Source: JBBRHH01 sp038222915 | GTDB taxonomy: Bacteria; Planctomycetota; Phycisphaerae; Tepidisphaerales; Tepidisphaeraceae | Direction of reading: 5' to 3' | Assembly: GCA_038222915.1 (NCBI GenBank) | Contig: JBBRHH010000109.1 | Coordinates: 1-12,957, forward strand | Length of the DNA stretch: 12,957 nt | Part shown: positions 1 to 8,134 of the stretch, piece after piece | How positions within the stretch are numbered: the stretch's first letter is position 1 | Layout: each line of letters opens with the position of its first letter | The notes under the pieces: generated by a model | Told to the model about the DNA's origin: nothing | Database searches by the model: none | What the model saw: only the letters and a program-made list of their open reading frames with translations | Program-made: the position numbers and the translations under genes

Positions 1-135
1 ACCCGATCCTCCCCCACATGCCGAAGCTCGCCAGGCAGCGCTGAAATCATAAAATGAATTGTACCGTCACACCCCGGGAATGTAGGGTCCGGCTCGCCGG
101 ACCATTGTGCGTTCCCGCTGGAAACGCTCTCAACG
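1..135. other. Non-coding left edge
   Basis: This stretch lies downstream of the DUF1569 gene, whose stop is at 138-136 on the minus strand. I see no credible gene in it. Short plus-strand reading frames starting at 54 and 107 run into the antisense of DUF1569 and have no family features. Its one clear structure is the perfect inverted repeat at 86-103, listed separately. Whatever lies left of position 1 is not visible. Confidence 0.6.
86..103. repeat. Perfect 7-bp hairpin downstream of the DUF1569 gene
   Basis: GGTCCGG and CCGGACC pair perfectly around the four-base loop CTCG. The hairpin starts about 33 bases past the DUF1569 stop on the minus strand. No T-run follows on either strand, so it is not a textbook intrinsic terminator. 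It could still be a transcript-end stem-loop protecting the operon mRNA, or a copy of a REP-like intergenic repeat. The inverted repeat is read directly from the sequence; the role is inferred. Confidence 0.6.
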
Positions 136-630
136 TCACCCCTCCCGCAAAAACGAAAGATGCAACTCCGAATGCCGCAAATGCATCTTCACCCAGTCCT
201 CATGGCTCATCACCCCAAACAACAAGTGCGGCAACCCCGGCGCTTCCCCGCGCAGCCGCGTAAACGACCGGTTAAATCGCGCCACGCCCTCCTCGCTGCT
301 GAACACATCAATCGCCAGCGTCCCGCCGGGCACCCTGGGAATATTACTCCCCGCCCGCATCGGCTTATTCAAAAACCGCTGCTTCATCGGCCGAAGCATC
401 CACTTCAAAAAAAACGGCACCTTCATCGGCACCCCGTCATAGCTATAGTCCACCCACGTAGCCAAATGCCCCAGCACCTGCCCAAACGTCCACTTCCCAA
501 GACACCGCAGCTTTCCCGCCCGCTCCAACTGCGCCATCGCCTGCACATCCGCCAGCGCCTCATCAAGGCGCTCAAATCGCAACACGCGCCGCTCCCCCAG
601 TTTGTTTGAAGAAGTCCTTTCCATGTTCAC
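136..630 (-). CDS. DUF1569 family protein (DinB-like fold)
   Basis: This 164-residue protein resembles the DUF1569 family, small proteins related to the DinB/YfiT-like four-helix metal-binding fold and common in planctomycetes. Recognisable features are the GKWTFGQVLGHLA segment at about residues 45-57 and the C-terminal HLLFGVMSHEDWVKMHLRH segment at about 135-153. Histidines 55, 143, 150, 153 and 157 are candidate metal ligands. No signal peptide is visible, so it is probably cytoplasmic. The start is GTG at 630, overlapping the DUF1501 stop by four bases (GTGA); a GGAG at 642-639 sits 8 bases upstream and supports it. An ATG two codons in, at 624, is the alternative. The overlap implies translational coupling with the DUF1501 gene. 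The biochemical function of DUF1569 is unknown. The family call rests on motif recall, not on a search. Confidence 0.8.
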   Translation of the reverse strand: MNMERTSSNKLGERRVLRFERLDEALADVQAMAQLERAGKLRCLGKWTFGQVLGHLATWVDYSYDGVPMKVPFFLKWMLRPMKQRFLNKPMRAGSNIPRVPGGTLAIDVFSSEEGVARFNRSFTRLRGEAPGLPHLLFGVMSHEDWVKMHLRHSELHLSFLREG

Positions 631-2069
631 CCCATGATCTCCGGAATCACCGCCCCATGCACATCCGTCAACCGTCGATCAATCCCATTATTCCGAAACG
701 TCAGCTTCTTATGATCAATCCCCAGCAGATGCAAAATCGTAGCGTGCACGTCATAACAATAGACAGGCTTGTCCACCGCCTTATACGACCACTCATCACT
801 AGCCCCATAGCTAGTCCCACCCTTCACCCCGCCCCCTGCAAGCCAACTCGTAAACGTGAACGGATTATGATCCCGGCCTTTCCCGCCCTGACTGCAAGGC
901 ATCCGCCCAAACTCACTCGTCCACATCACAATCGTATCTTCCAAAAGCCCGCGCGATTTTAAATCCTTGATCAACCCCGCCACCGGCCGATCCATGCTCC
1001 GCCCCATGTCCTCGTGATCCTTCGCAATATCCTCATGGCTATCCCAGTTCCGCCGCGGAAACCCGTTGTCCGCCCCGCTCCACACCTGCACAAACCGCAC
1101 CCCGCGCTCCAGCATCCGCCGCGCCACCAGACACCTTCTCCCCATGTCCTCCGTCACCGGATTGTTCATGCCATAAAGCGTCTTCGTAGCGGCCGTCTCC
1201 CCCGCAATATCCAGCACCTGCGGCGCACTCAACTGCAACTGCGCCGCCAATTCATACGAAGCAATCCGCGCATCCAGCCTTGAATCCCCCGCCCGCGTCG
1301 CCTGATGCTCTTTGTTGAGCTTCCCCAGTAAATCCAACGACGCCTTCTCACTCTCACGCGTAATAAACTTCGCCGACTCCGGCGCAAACAGATCGTAAAT
1401 CGGATTCGGCTTCCCCACCCGGATCATCGTCCCCTGGTGCATTGCCGGCAAAAAAGCCGACCCCCAGTTAGCCGGCCCGTTGGGCGCAAACCCGCGCGGA
1501 TCCGGCAACACCACAAACGTAGGCAGATCATGCGCCATGCTCCCCAGCCCATAAGAAGCCCACGCCCCCATCGACGGGAACCCCGGCAAAATAAACCCGG
1601 TATTCTGCATAAACGTGGCCGGCCCATGCACGTTCGACTTGCTCACCATCGAATGCACAAACGCAATCTCATCCGCACAAGATCCAATCTCCGGCACCAG
1701 GTCGCTGATCCACTTTCCGCAGTCGCCATATTGCTTCCACTTCCAAGGGCTCATCATCGTATTCCCCGGACTACTCTGAAAAAGCTCCACCTTCTCCCCC
1801 GGATCCCAAGCCTTCCCATGGTCCTTGATCAGCCGTGGCTTGTAATCAAAAGTATCACACTGACTAGCCGCCCCCGACATGAAAAACTGAATTACCCGCT
1901 TGGCCTTGGCCCGATGATGCAACCCGCCATTCAGATCCACGCCCGGTGTCGTCGTCGCAGCGCCGAGCAGGCCGTTCTGCCCCAGCAGGTGCGCCAGCGC
2001 CACGCCACCCAGGCCGCCGCCAAAGCGCCACAGAAATTCCCGCCGATCCAGGCCAGTCGTCTGTTCCAT
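627..2069 (-). CDS. DUF1501 family protein, Tat-exported, sulfatase-like
   Basis: This 480-residue protein has the usual length for DUF1501, a family related to sulfatases and alkaline phosphatases and massively expanded in planctomycetes. The N-terminus carries a twin-arginine signal: DRREFL at residues 8-13 followed by a glycine/alanine/leucine hydrophobic stretch to about 30. Export in folded form is therefore expected. Family landmarks are FFMSGAASQCDTFDYKP (62-78), NWDSHEDI (341-348), WTSEFGRMP (383-391), GKGRDHNP (396-403) and the C-terminal YDVHATILHLLGID (439-452). H345, E386, D400 and H401 are plausible metal or active-site residues by family analogy. It starts 2 bases after the stop of the PSD1 gene, with only a weak GGA 6 bases upstream, so translation is probably coupled. 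DUF1501 genes are very often paired with DUF1549/DUF1553 cytochrome genes, as here. The substrate is unknown; polysaccharide or sulfate-ester processing has been suggested for this class. Confidence 0.94.
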   Translation of the reverse strand: MEQTTGLDRREFLWRFGGGLGGVALAHLLGQNGLLGAATTTPGVDLNGGLHHRAKAKRVIQFFMSGAASQCDTFDYKPRLIKDHGKAWDPGEKVELFQSSPGNTMMSPWKWKQYGDCGKWISDLVPEIGSCADEIAFVHSMVSKSNVHGPATFMQNTGFILPGFPSMGAWASYGLGSMAHDLPTFVVLPDPRGFAPNGPANWGSAFLPAMHQGTMIRVGKPNPIYDLFAPESAKFITRESEKASLDLLGKLNKEHQATRAGDSRLDARIASYELAAQLQLSAPQVLDIAGETAATKTLYGMNNPVTEDMGRRCLVARRMLERGVRFVQVWSGADNGFPRRNWDSHEDIAKDHEDMGRSMDRPVAGLIKDLKSRGLLEDTIVMWTSEFGRMPCSQGGKGRDHNPFTFTSWLAGGGVKGGTSYGASDEWSYKAVDKPVYCYDVHATILHLLGIDHKKLTFRNNGIDRRLTDVHGAVIPEIMG

Positions 2070-2071
2070 TT

Positions 2072-5000
2072 TTAATCCAAAAACACAAACTCATTACAGT
2101 TCACCAGCACCCGGCACCCATTCGCCAACCCGTTCTTCCCCACAAACGCCACCATCAACCTCACCTCTTCCGCGGTAGCCGCGCGCCCCAGCGTCAACCG
2201 ATAGGCCAGTTGAATCTGCCCCGTCAAATCGCCAGGCGCCTCCTTCACCACCCGCTCCGCCAGATGCTCATACTGCCGCACAGCAAATTGATCATTCATC
2301 AGCGCCAGAGCCTGCAGCGCCGTAACCGTCGTATTCCTCCGCGGCGTCAGCAGCGACGCATCCGGACAATCCAGCGCATCCGCAAACGGATCCGGCACGC
2401 TCCGCACGATAAACCGATAAATGCTCCGGCGAAAACCGGCCGGGTCGTCCGCGTCGTACCGCGCATAGTCATACACCGGCGAATGATCGTCCTTGAAAAA
2501 AAACTGCCGCACCGAAGGCCCGCCCATCTTCAAATCCAGCTTCCCGCTCACACTCAAAATCGCATCGTGCAGACACTCCGAATCCAGCCGCGACCGGTTC
2601 ATCCGCCAGAGCAGCCGGTCCTCCCCGTCGATCTTCGCAAACTTTTCGTTGGGCGCTGAAGACTGCCGGTAAACGCTACTGGTCATAATCATCCGGTGCA
2701 GCGCTTTGAACGATTCCCCATTCTCCACAAACCAATACGCCAGCCAGTCCAGCAATTCCGGATGGGTAGGGGGGGAGCCCATATGCCCAAAATCATTGGG
2801 CGTCGCGACAATCCCCTCTCCAAAGTGATATTGCCAAACCCGGTTCACAATCGACCGCCGCGTCAGCAGGTCCTTCGGATCGGTAATCCACTTCGCCAGC
2901 CCCGCCCGCCGCAAACCCTCATTCTCCGACGAAAGCGCAAACGCCGCCTCCTTCTTCGCAAAAACCTCCAGCGTCCCCGCCGCCATCACCTCGCGCGGCT
3001 GCTTCACGTCCCCGCGCGCCAGCAAATTAATCACCCGCGGAGCGGCCAGCGGCACCACCGCATAAACCACCTGCGCTGGCTTCATCCCCCCAATCCTCTG
3101 ATCCAGCTCCGCCAATCGCCCCGGCAGCTCATTTAAATCCCGTCGCATCCCCGCATCCATCGCCCCTTCCGCAAGCGTCCGCCGTTTCCCCTCCGCCTCC
3201 GCCAATTCCTCCCGCTCCCTCCCACTCGCCAGCGCCGAAATCCAATCGCTCTCATGCCCCTTCTCAACGGAACTGAAAACACTCAGCCCATCCACCAGAT
3301 TCGTCTTATGCCAGCTCACATCCGCCTCAATCGAATCCAGCGCCGTCACCGTCTTCCCCCGCGCCACATCCTTCCCGTCCGAAAAAACCACCAGCTCCCC
3401 CAGCGCAAATATCCAATCCATCGTCCGCTCAAACAGTTTCGTCCCCGTCACCCGCACATACCGCCCCTTTATCCCCACGGCCTTCACGCTCACTGGCGCA
3501 TCCCCCGGATTCGCCACGTTCGCCTCCGTCCGATCCATCACCACCACCGGCTTCGCGAAACTCTCCTCCTCCGAAACCTCCACCCGATACCGCACCGGAA
3601 ACCCAAACCCCGGCCCAGGCCAACCGCTGTACGCCACATGCGCCGGCACCAGAAATATCTGATCGAGCGCCGTCGATTCCCCAAGATCCACCTGCACCCA
3701 CTTCACCGCATCCCGCGAAGCCACAATCGCACTGTGATACCCCAAACTGCTCGGCCCAGATCCCACCGGCGCAAGCACCTTTGGCCGAAGCTCAGCAATT
3801 TTCTTATCCAACTCCACCACCTCCGGCGTCCCCACCTTCGCCAGCGCCTCCCGCGCCGCCTTCAACCGTAAATCCAATTCCTTCCGCTCCGCCACCATCT
3901 TCGCCCGCGCCCGCCCATTTTCATCCACATCAAACGGCCGATCCCCCCGGTCAATCCCCGCAAACACCGCCTGCAACCGGTAATAATCCTCCTGCGTAAT
4001 CGGATCAAACTTATGGTTGTGACACCGCGCGCAGTGCACCGTCAGACTCTGAAACGTCGACATCGCCGTCATCACCATGTCGTCGCGATCGTTCGACCGC
4101 GCAATCAGTTTGTCCGTAGTCCCCTCGCGCAATTCCGTATGCCCCACAAAATCCCAGGGCCCCGCCGCAATAAACCCCGTCGCCACAATCCCCTCCGGGC
4201 TTTCTGGAAAAAGCACATCCCCCGCCAACTGCTCCTGCACAAATCGCGAGTAAGGCTTGTCGGAATTAAAAGCCCCAATCACATAATCCCGGTAAGGCCA
4301 AGCATTGTTCCGCACCTTGTCCTTGTCATACCCATGCGTCTCCCCAAAGTGCACCACATCCAGCCAATGCCGCGCCCACCGCTCCCCATACTGCGGCGAA
4401 GCGAGTAAACCATCCACCAATTTCTCATAAGCATCCGCGGCCCCATCCTTCTCAAACCGCGCGACGGCATCAGGCGAAGGCGGCAACCCCACCAGATCAA
4501 AATAAACCCGCCGAATCAAAGTCCGCCGATCCGCCTCCGCCGAAGGTGTTAACCCTTCCCTCTCCAACCGCGCCAGAATAAATCGATCAATAGGAGTCCG
4601 CCCCCACCCCACATTCTTCACCTCCGGAACGGCCGGTTTTGTCGCAGGCTTAAAAGACCAGAAATCCGCCTTATCCAAGGCCTTCGCCAAATCCGCGGAG
4701 TCAGGCCAAACCGCCCCTTGATCAATCCACGCCCGCAACACCCCAATCTGCTCATCGGTGAGTTTATCCCCCTTAGGCGGCATCACCTTCTCAGTATCCA
4801 GCCCCGCAACATAAGCAATCAACCGGCTCTTCTCACTATGCCCGGGAACAATATCCCCTCCATCATCCCCGCCGCCCAGTGCCACCGCCTTCTGATCCAG
4901 CCGGTAAGAATTCTTCTGCTTCTTCTCCCCATGACAAGAATAGCAAGCCCCCGAAAAAATCGGCTGCACGTCCCGCACAAAAGCCACCGGCCGCTTCACC

Positions 5001-5101
5001 GCCGCCGGCAACTTCCCCACCTCCGCGCAAACCCCCGGGCCGGCCGCCAGCGCGACCACAATTCCCATCAAGACGCGGCACCGCCAACCAATGACAACCA
5101 T
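2072..5101 (-). CDS. PSCyt1-PSCyt2-PSD1 (DUF1549/DUF1553) c-type cytochrome protein with inserted discoidin-like domain
   Basis: This large secreted planctomycete-type cytochrome protein has 1009 residues from ATG 5101 (1011 from GTG 5107; numbering here is from the GTG). A signal peptide occupies residues 3-28: WRCR basic region, hydrophobic VLMGIVVALAAG, cleavage near VCA-EV. PSCyt1 follows with a haem site C55-x2-C58-H59 and the KNSYRLD and MPPKGDKL landmarks. PSCyt2/DUF1549 spans about 170-385 and has a second motif, C359-x2-C362-H363, in HCARCHNHKFDPI. PSD1/DUF1553 occupies about 735-1005, including RSIVNRVWQYHFGEGIV and the terminal NEFVFLD. Between them, residues about 450-625 look like an F5/8-type (discoidin) carbohydrate-binding fold: WVQVDLG, RYRVEVS, GRYVRVTGTKL and FALGELVVFSDG. 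ATG 5101 is preferred because a weak SD, GGTAG at 5115-5111, lies 9 bases from it but only 3 from the GTG. It heads the operon with DUF1501 and DUF1569. Haem attachment and envelope location are family inferences; the enzymatic role is unsettled. Confidence 0.93.
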   Translation of the reverse strand: MVVIGWRCRVLMGIVVALAAGPGVCAEVGKLPAAVKRPVAFVRDVQPIFSGACYSCHGEKKQKNSYRLDQKAVALGGGDDGGDIVPGHSEKSRLIAYVAGLDTEKVMPPKGDKLTDEQIGVLRAWIDQGAVWPDSADLAKALDKADFWSFKPATKPAVPEVKNVGWGRTPIDRFILARLEREGLTPSAEADRRTLIRRVYFDLVGLPPSPDAVARFEKDGAADAYEKLVDGLLASPQYGERWARHWLDVVHFGETHGYDKDKVRNNAWPYRDYVIGAFNSDKPYSRFVQEQLAGDVLFPESPEGIVATGFIAAGPWDFVGHTELREGTTDKLIARSNDRDDMVMTAMSTFQSLTVHCARCHNHKFDPITQEDYYRLQAVFAGIDRGDRPFDVDENGRARAKMVAERKELDLRLKAAREALAKVGTPEVVELDKKIAELRPKVLAPVGSGPSSLGYHSAIVASRDAVKWVQVDLGESTALDQIFLVPAHVAYSGWPGPGFGFPVRYRVEVSEEESFAKPVVVMDRTEANVANPGDAPVSVKAVGIKGRYVRVTGTKLFERTMDWIFALGELVVFSDGKDVARGKTVTALDSIEADVSWHKTNLVDGLSVFSSVEKGHESDWISALASGREREELAEAEGKRRTLAEGAMDAGMRRDLNELPGRLAELDQRIGGMKPAQVVYAVVPLAAPRVINLLARGDVKQPREVMAAGTLEVFAKKEAAFALSSENEGLRRAGLAKWITDPKDLLTRRSIVNRVWQYHFGEGIVATPNDFGHMGSPPTHPELLDWLAYWFVENGESFKALHRMIMTSSVYRQSSAPNEKFAKIDGEDRLLWRMNRSRLDSECLHDAILSVSGKLDLKMGGPSVRQFFFKDDHSPVYDYARYDADDPAGFRRSIYRFIVRSVPDPFADALDCPDASLLTPRRNTTVTALQALALMNDQFAVRQYEHLAERVVKEAPGDLTGQIQLAYRLTLGRAATAEEVRLMVAFVGKNGLANGCRVLVNCNEFVFLD

Positions 5102-5126
5102 ACCCACAATCTACCACGAACCCACC

Positions 5127-5140
5127 GCGCCAGTTGGCGC
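5127..5140. repeat. Short hairpin between the CSLREA and PSD1 genes
   Basis: GCGCC and GGCGC pair around the loop AGTT (AACT on the minus strand), inside the 43-base gap between the CSLREA stop and the PSD1 start. No T-run follows on the minus strand, so a Rho-independent terminator is not supported. It could reduce read-through or protect an mRNA end. It may also be a chance feature of GC-rich DNA. Confidence 0.35.
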
Positions 5141-5144
5141 AAAC

Positions 5145-8072
5145 TCATTTCACGGTAAAGGCAATAAAGTGCGTGACCGGATCGCCGGTGAGGTTGAAGT
5201 AAAAGTTATACGTGCCCGCGGCGAGGCCAGTCGTCGAAAGCTTGTATGTGAAGCGGCCGTGCCCGGCGTCGCTGATAAACAGGCCGCTGTTCGGAGACCC
5301 CGCCGGCAGCGGCAGGATCGTGTGCGCACTGCTGGTGCGGGCAATGCCGATGCCGCGCACGGTCCGGCCTGCAAAGTTGATCCGATGGCCAAGGTCGTCC
5401 ACTACCGCCAAGTCCACCGGTAGTGCTGTCCCGGACTTCACGGGGGCATTATTGAACATCAGTTGCACCCCCAGCGAAACCGTCAATGTCGAGGTGGCGC
5501 TGGCAGCGCTGAAGCTGTTGTTGGCCGGAAACGTGTAGTGAATGGTGTATGTGCCCAGTGCAAGACTGCCGGTCGCAAAATTCGCTTGAAAGCTGCCGTT
5601 GGCGCGGATTGTCCCAAGCATCGTGGCGTTGCCGATGCTGATCGCGACATAGCCGGTCGGTATTTTGTTCCCCATGCTCAGGATCCCCGAGATCGTCGTA
5701 GTCGCGTGACCCACGGTAATCGTCGGGGAAGCCAGTCCGGAAAACACTGGGGCAGTCACCGCGGGCGCATCCACGCGCGTCAGGACAACCTTCGTCGGAT
5801 CCGAATAATCAATCGCGAAATTTTTGCCTCCAACGACGATCGAGCTGCCGTTCGCAAAAGTTCCATGGACAGTGCCGCCGGTGGTTTGAATGATGGTAAA
5901 GCTATTGCCCAACGACGGGTTAAAACCGTTCGTTAGTGCAAGCTTCAGCGTCGAGCCGCCCAGAAAGCAGTCGCCCGCTACTTTCAGCTGGTCATAGTTG
6001 CTGCTGGTATTTCCCGGCGTCAATCCTCCCAGCTCAAAAGAAGCGTTGCCGGCCGCCGCAAGTGTCACAGGCCCGCTGGCGAGAATTCCAGGCCCCGTGT
6101 CACCGGGAGCGATACCGCCTCCGGCCACGGTGCTGGTCACCGTCCCAATCGTTCCCGTCCCTGCAACAGTGCCACCCGCCAGCGATACGTTACCAATCTG
6201 CCCGCCAGGACTGTCCACGCGCACTGTCCCCGATTTAATGGTGGTCAATCCCGCGTAGTCATCCAGCAGCATCAGCCCCTTGCCGTCCTTCACCAGGCCG
6301 CCCGAACCGGTGATCGTCGAAACGATGTCCAGGTCAACGTCGGCGCTGCCGTCCGGCACTGAGAATGTCGCCGTCCCATCCAGCGTGATTGCTTTGCCGT
6401 CGATCGTCAGCGGACTCGAAGGCGTCGATATCATGATGCCGCCGTTGATCTCCAGCGAGGGCATCGTCACGTCCAGCGAGATTGTGTGCGCTGATCCGTC
6501 GGTAAAGTCCGTTCCCCCCTGCGCGGCGACACCCTTTCCAAACGTAATGGTGTGGGTGCCGCCAAGGCTGTTGGCGTACGCGATCGCCTCGCGCAGGCTC
6601 GTGCCGGTGCCGGCTCCGTCGGCCGGGTCGGCATCGCCGTTGTCCTCGTCAACCAGCGTAGTCACAACCAGCGAATTATTGACCAGCTCGAACGCGCCGA
6701 TGTCAGGGGTGTTGATGCGCGGCTCTCCACGCTGGTCAACCAGCGTACCATTCAGAATCCTGCCTGCCTCGAACGCAGGGGAATCCGACCCGATCGCCAT
6801 CGTTTTGGTCGGCCCGCCATTGTTCAGCAGTGCCGCCAATTTGGGGTTCACATTCAACGCCGTTCCGCCAAAGCTCGCGGTGTGCTCGATAATGTTGTAG
6901 TCGCCCTGGCTGATATTCTGTGATCCAAAAGCGGTCTGATCGTAGTCATTGACGACCTGAGCCGAAGCGTCGGTGGAACCGGAGAGAATGGAATTGTGAA
7001 GTAGCACAATTGCGGTGTTGTTCGTCGTGATCGGCGAGTCAGTTAAAACACCAACCCCGTTCGCAAGAGAAAAATTGTGAATCGCACCGCCGAGATCGGC
7101 ACTATTCCCCGCGAGGGTGGAAGACTGCACGTAGACGCGGCCGGCCACCGTAAAGATGGCGCCGCCCGCTCCCTGTCCCTTGGAACCGCCCGTACCGCCG
7201 ACAGCCGTGTTCTTATTAAAAGTGGAGTTGTCAATGTCGACGCCGCCGCTGTAGTTGAACACTGCGCCGCCAAGGCCCGCGCCGCCGCCGCCAACAGTGT
7301 CGTTGCCGTCGCCACCAAAAGTTCCGCCGGACCCGTTGCTGCTTCCACCGCCGCCAAAGGTACCGCCAGACGCGCCCGACCCGCCTCCACCCCCGGTGCT
7401 GCCGTTTTGGCCCGCAGCGCCGCCGGAGCCAAATCCACTCGTCGCGGTCACTCCACTAAGTCCTCCGCCGCTTCCGAGCGTGGTGCCGTTGTCAGTTCCA
7501 CCGTTACCGCCAATCGCCTTGTTATTCGTGAAGGTGCAACCCGTGATCACCACGGTAGCGCCTGCGTTGAGAATCGCCCCGCCCAGACCCCCGCCGCCGC
7601 CTGCGCCACGGCCGCCGTCTCCTCCGCGCGAGATGAAATTGGCGATGGTGAGATTTGCCAGCGTTACTGCGATCGACCCTCCCGTTACGTAAAAGGCGCG
7701 GAGGTTGGTGTTGGAGCCCGGCCCGCTGATTGTGATCCCGCCCGCCGGGGCCTCAATCGTCATCTGTGAACTCAGCGTCAGCGCCGATTCGCCGAACACG
7801 CCGTTATCGCCTTGGGTTAACGTGATCGTCTTCCCCGAAAGACTCGCGTCAAAAGTAATTTCGTCGCCGCTGTCCGCGTTCGCCAGCGCGACCGCCTCGC
7901 GCAAGCTCGTCTTGCCGTCGGCCGCCACCGTATCAGCCAGCGTGTCGACCACGATCGTCGCAAACAGCCGCCGGTTCTCCAGCGCCTCGCACACCGACGC
8001 CGCAGCGCGCATGAGCAGCGGGGAACGGTCGGCCTTCACTTTGTGCACACCAGCAGATTTTCTTCCCAACAT
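5145..8072 (-). CDS. Large glycine-rich extracellular protein with two CSLREA modules and LExRRLF N-terminal motif
   Basis: This is a 975-residue probable surface or secreted protein. Residue numbers here are from an upstream TTG at 8087; subtract 5 for the preferred ATG at 8072. ATG 8072 is chosen because a strong SD, GGGAG at 8085-8081, lies 8 bases upstream of it and overlaps the TTG. The order is: basic leader with ALENRRLFA (35-43), the planctomycete LEPR-type motif; first CSLREA module (44 to about 110, with KTSLREAVALANA at 59-71); a glycine-rich beta-helix-like region (153-312) with CTFTNN-type repeats; a closing DQRGEPR...DIGAFE element (451-467) typical of choice-of-anchor proteins; a second CSLREA module (472 to about 545, with TSLREAIAYANS); an autotransporter-type strand repeat (about 593-650); an Ig-like segment (about 773-870); and a C-terminal beta domain (872-980) vaguely like PxKF domains. 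There is no beta-barrel, sortase or PEP-CTERM end, so the export and anchoring routes are unclear. It could be an adhesin or cell-surface matrix protein. It lies divergent to the glycosyltransferase gene. Confidence 0.88.
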   Translation of the reverse strand: MLGRKSAGVHKVKADRSPLLMRAAASVCEALENRRLFATIVVDTLADTVAADGKTSLREAVALANADSGDEITFDASLSGKTITLTQGDNGVFGESALTLSSQMTIEAPAGGITISGPGSNTNLRAFYVTGGSIAVTLANLTIANFISRGGDGGRGAGGGGGLGGAILNAGATVVITGCTFTNNKAIGGNGGTDNGTTLGSGGGLSGVTATSGFGSGGAAGQNGSTGGGGGSGASGGTFGGGGSSNGSGGTFGGDGNDTVGGGGAGLGGAVFNYSGGVDIDNSTFNKNTAVGGTGGSKGQGAGGAIFTVAGRVYVQSSTLAGNSADLGGAIHNFSLANGVGVLTDSPITTNNTAIVLLHNSILSGSTDASAQVVNDYDQTAFGSQNISQGDYNIIEHTASFGGTALNVNPKLAALLNNGGPTKTMAIGSDSPAFEAGRILNGTLVDQRGEPRINTPDIGAFELVNNSLVVTTLVDEDNGDADPADGAGTGTSLREAIAYANSLGGTHTITFGKGVAAQGGTDFTDGSAHTISLDVTMPSLEINGGIMISTPSSPLTIDGKAITLDGTATFSVPDGSADVDLDIVSTITGSGGLVKDGKGLMLLDDYAGLTTIKSGTVRVDSPGGQIGNVSLAGGTVAGTGTIGTVTSTVAGGGIAPGDTGPGILASGPVTLAAAGNASFELGGLTPGNTSSNYDQLKVAGDCFLGGSTLKLALTNGFNPSLGNSFTIIQTTGGTVHGTFANGSSIVVGGKNFAIDYSDPTKVVLTRVDAPAVTAPVFSGLASPTITVGHATTTISGILSMGNKIPTGYVAISIGNATMLGTIRANGSFQANFATGSLALGTYTIHYTFPANNSFSAASATSTLTVSLGVQLMFNNAPVKSGTALPVDLAVVDDLGHRINFAGRTVRGIGIARTSSAHTILPLPAGSPNSGLFISDAGHGRFTYKLSTTGLAAGTYNFYFNLTGDPVTHFIAFTVK

Positions 8073-8080
8073 TCGTATTT

Positions 8081-8085
8081 CTCCC
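8081..8085 (-). promoter_or_regulatory. Shine-Dalgarno deciding the CSLREA gene start
   Basis: GGGAG reads on the minus strand 8 bases upstream of ATG 8072. Its first bases form part of the TTG at 8087, which would be the start of a five-codon longer frame. A ribosome-binding site inside the proposed extension argues strongly for ATG 8072 as the true start. Confidence 0.75.
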
Positions 8086-8134
8086 AAATTTAGAAATGAG
8101 CGACGCGTGTTTATCCACGCAAGCGATCCGGCTA

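Noticed and set aside
1437..2659. Long plus-strand open frames of 212 and 237 codons opposite the DUF1501 and cytochrome genes
   Set aside because: They are antisense to clearly coding genes, rich in Pro/Arg/His as expected from the reverse of G-rich codons, and have no domain or start signal.
7152..7631. Possible nucleotide tandem repeat or CRISPR-like array in the glycine-rich stretch
   Set aside because: The repetition comes from glycine codons in varied combinations; there is no fixed repeat unit with regular spacers.
7077..7769. 230-codon and 145-codon plus-strand frames over the glycine-rich region
   Set aside because: They are the reverse reading of GGN-rich codons, giving Pro/Ala-rich translations. 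The minus-strand frame has recognisable CSLREA and beta-helix features.
8073..8087. TTG start at 8087 extending the CSLREA protein by five residues
   Set aside because: The TTG overlaps the GGGAG Shine-Dalgarno that sits at ideal distance from ATG 8072.
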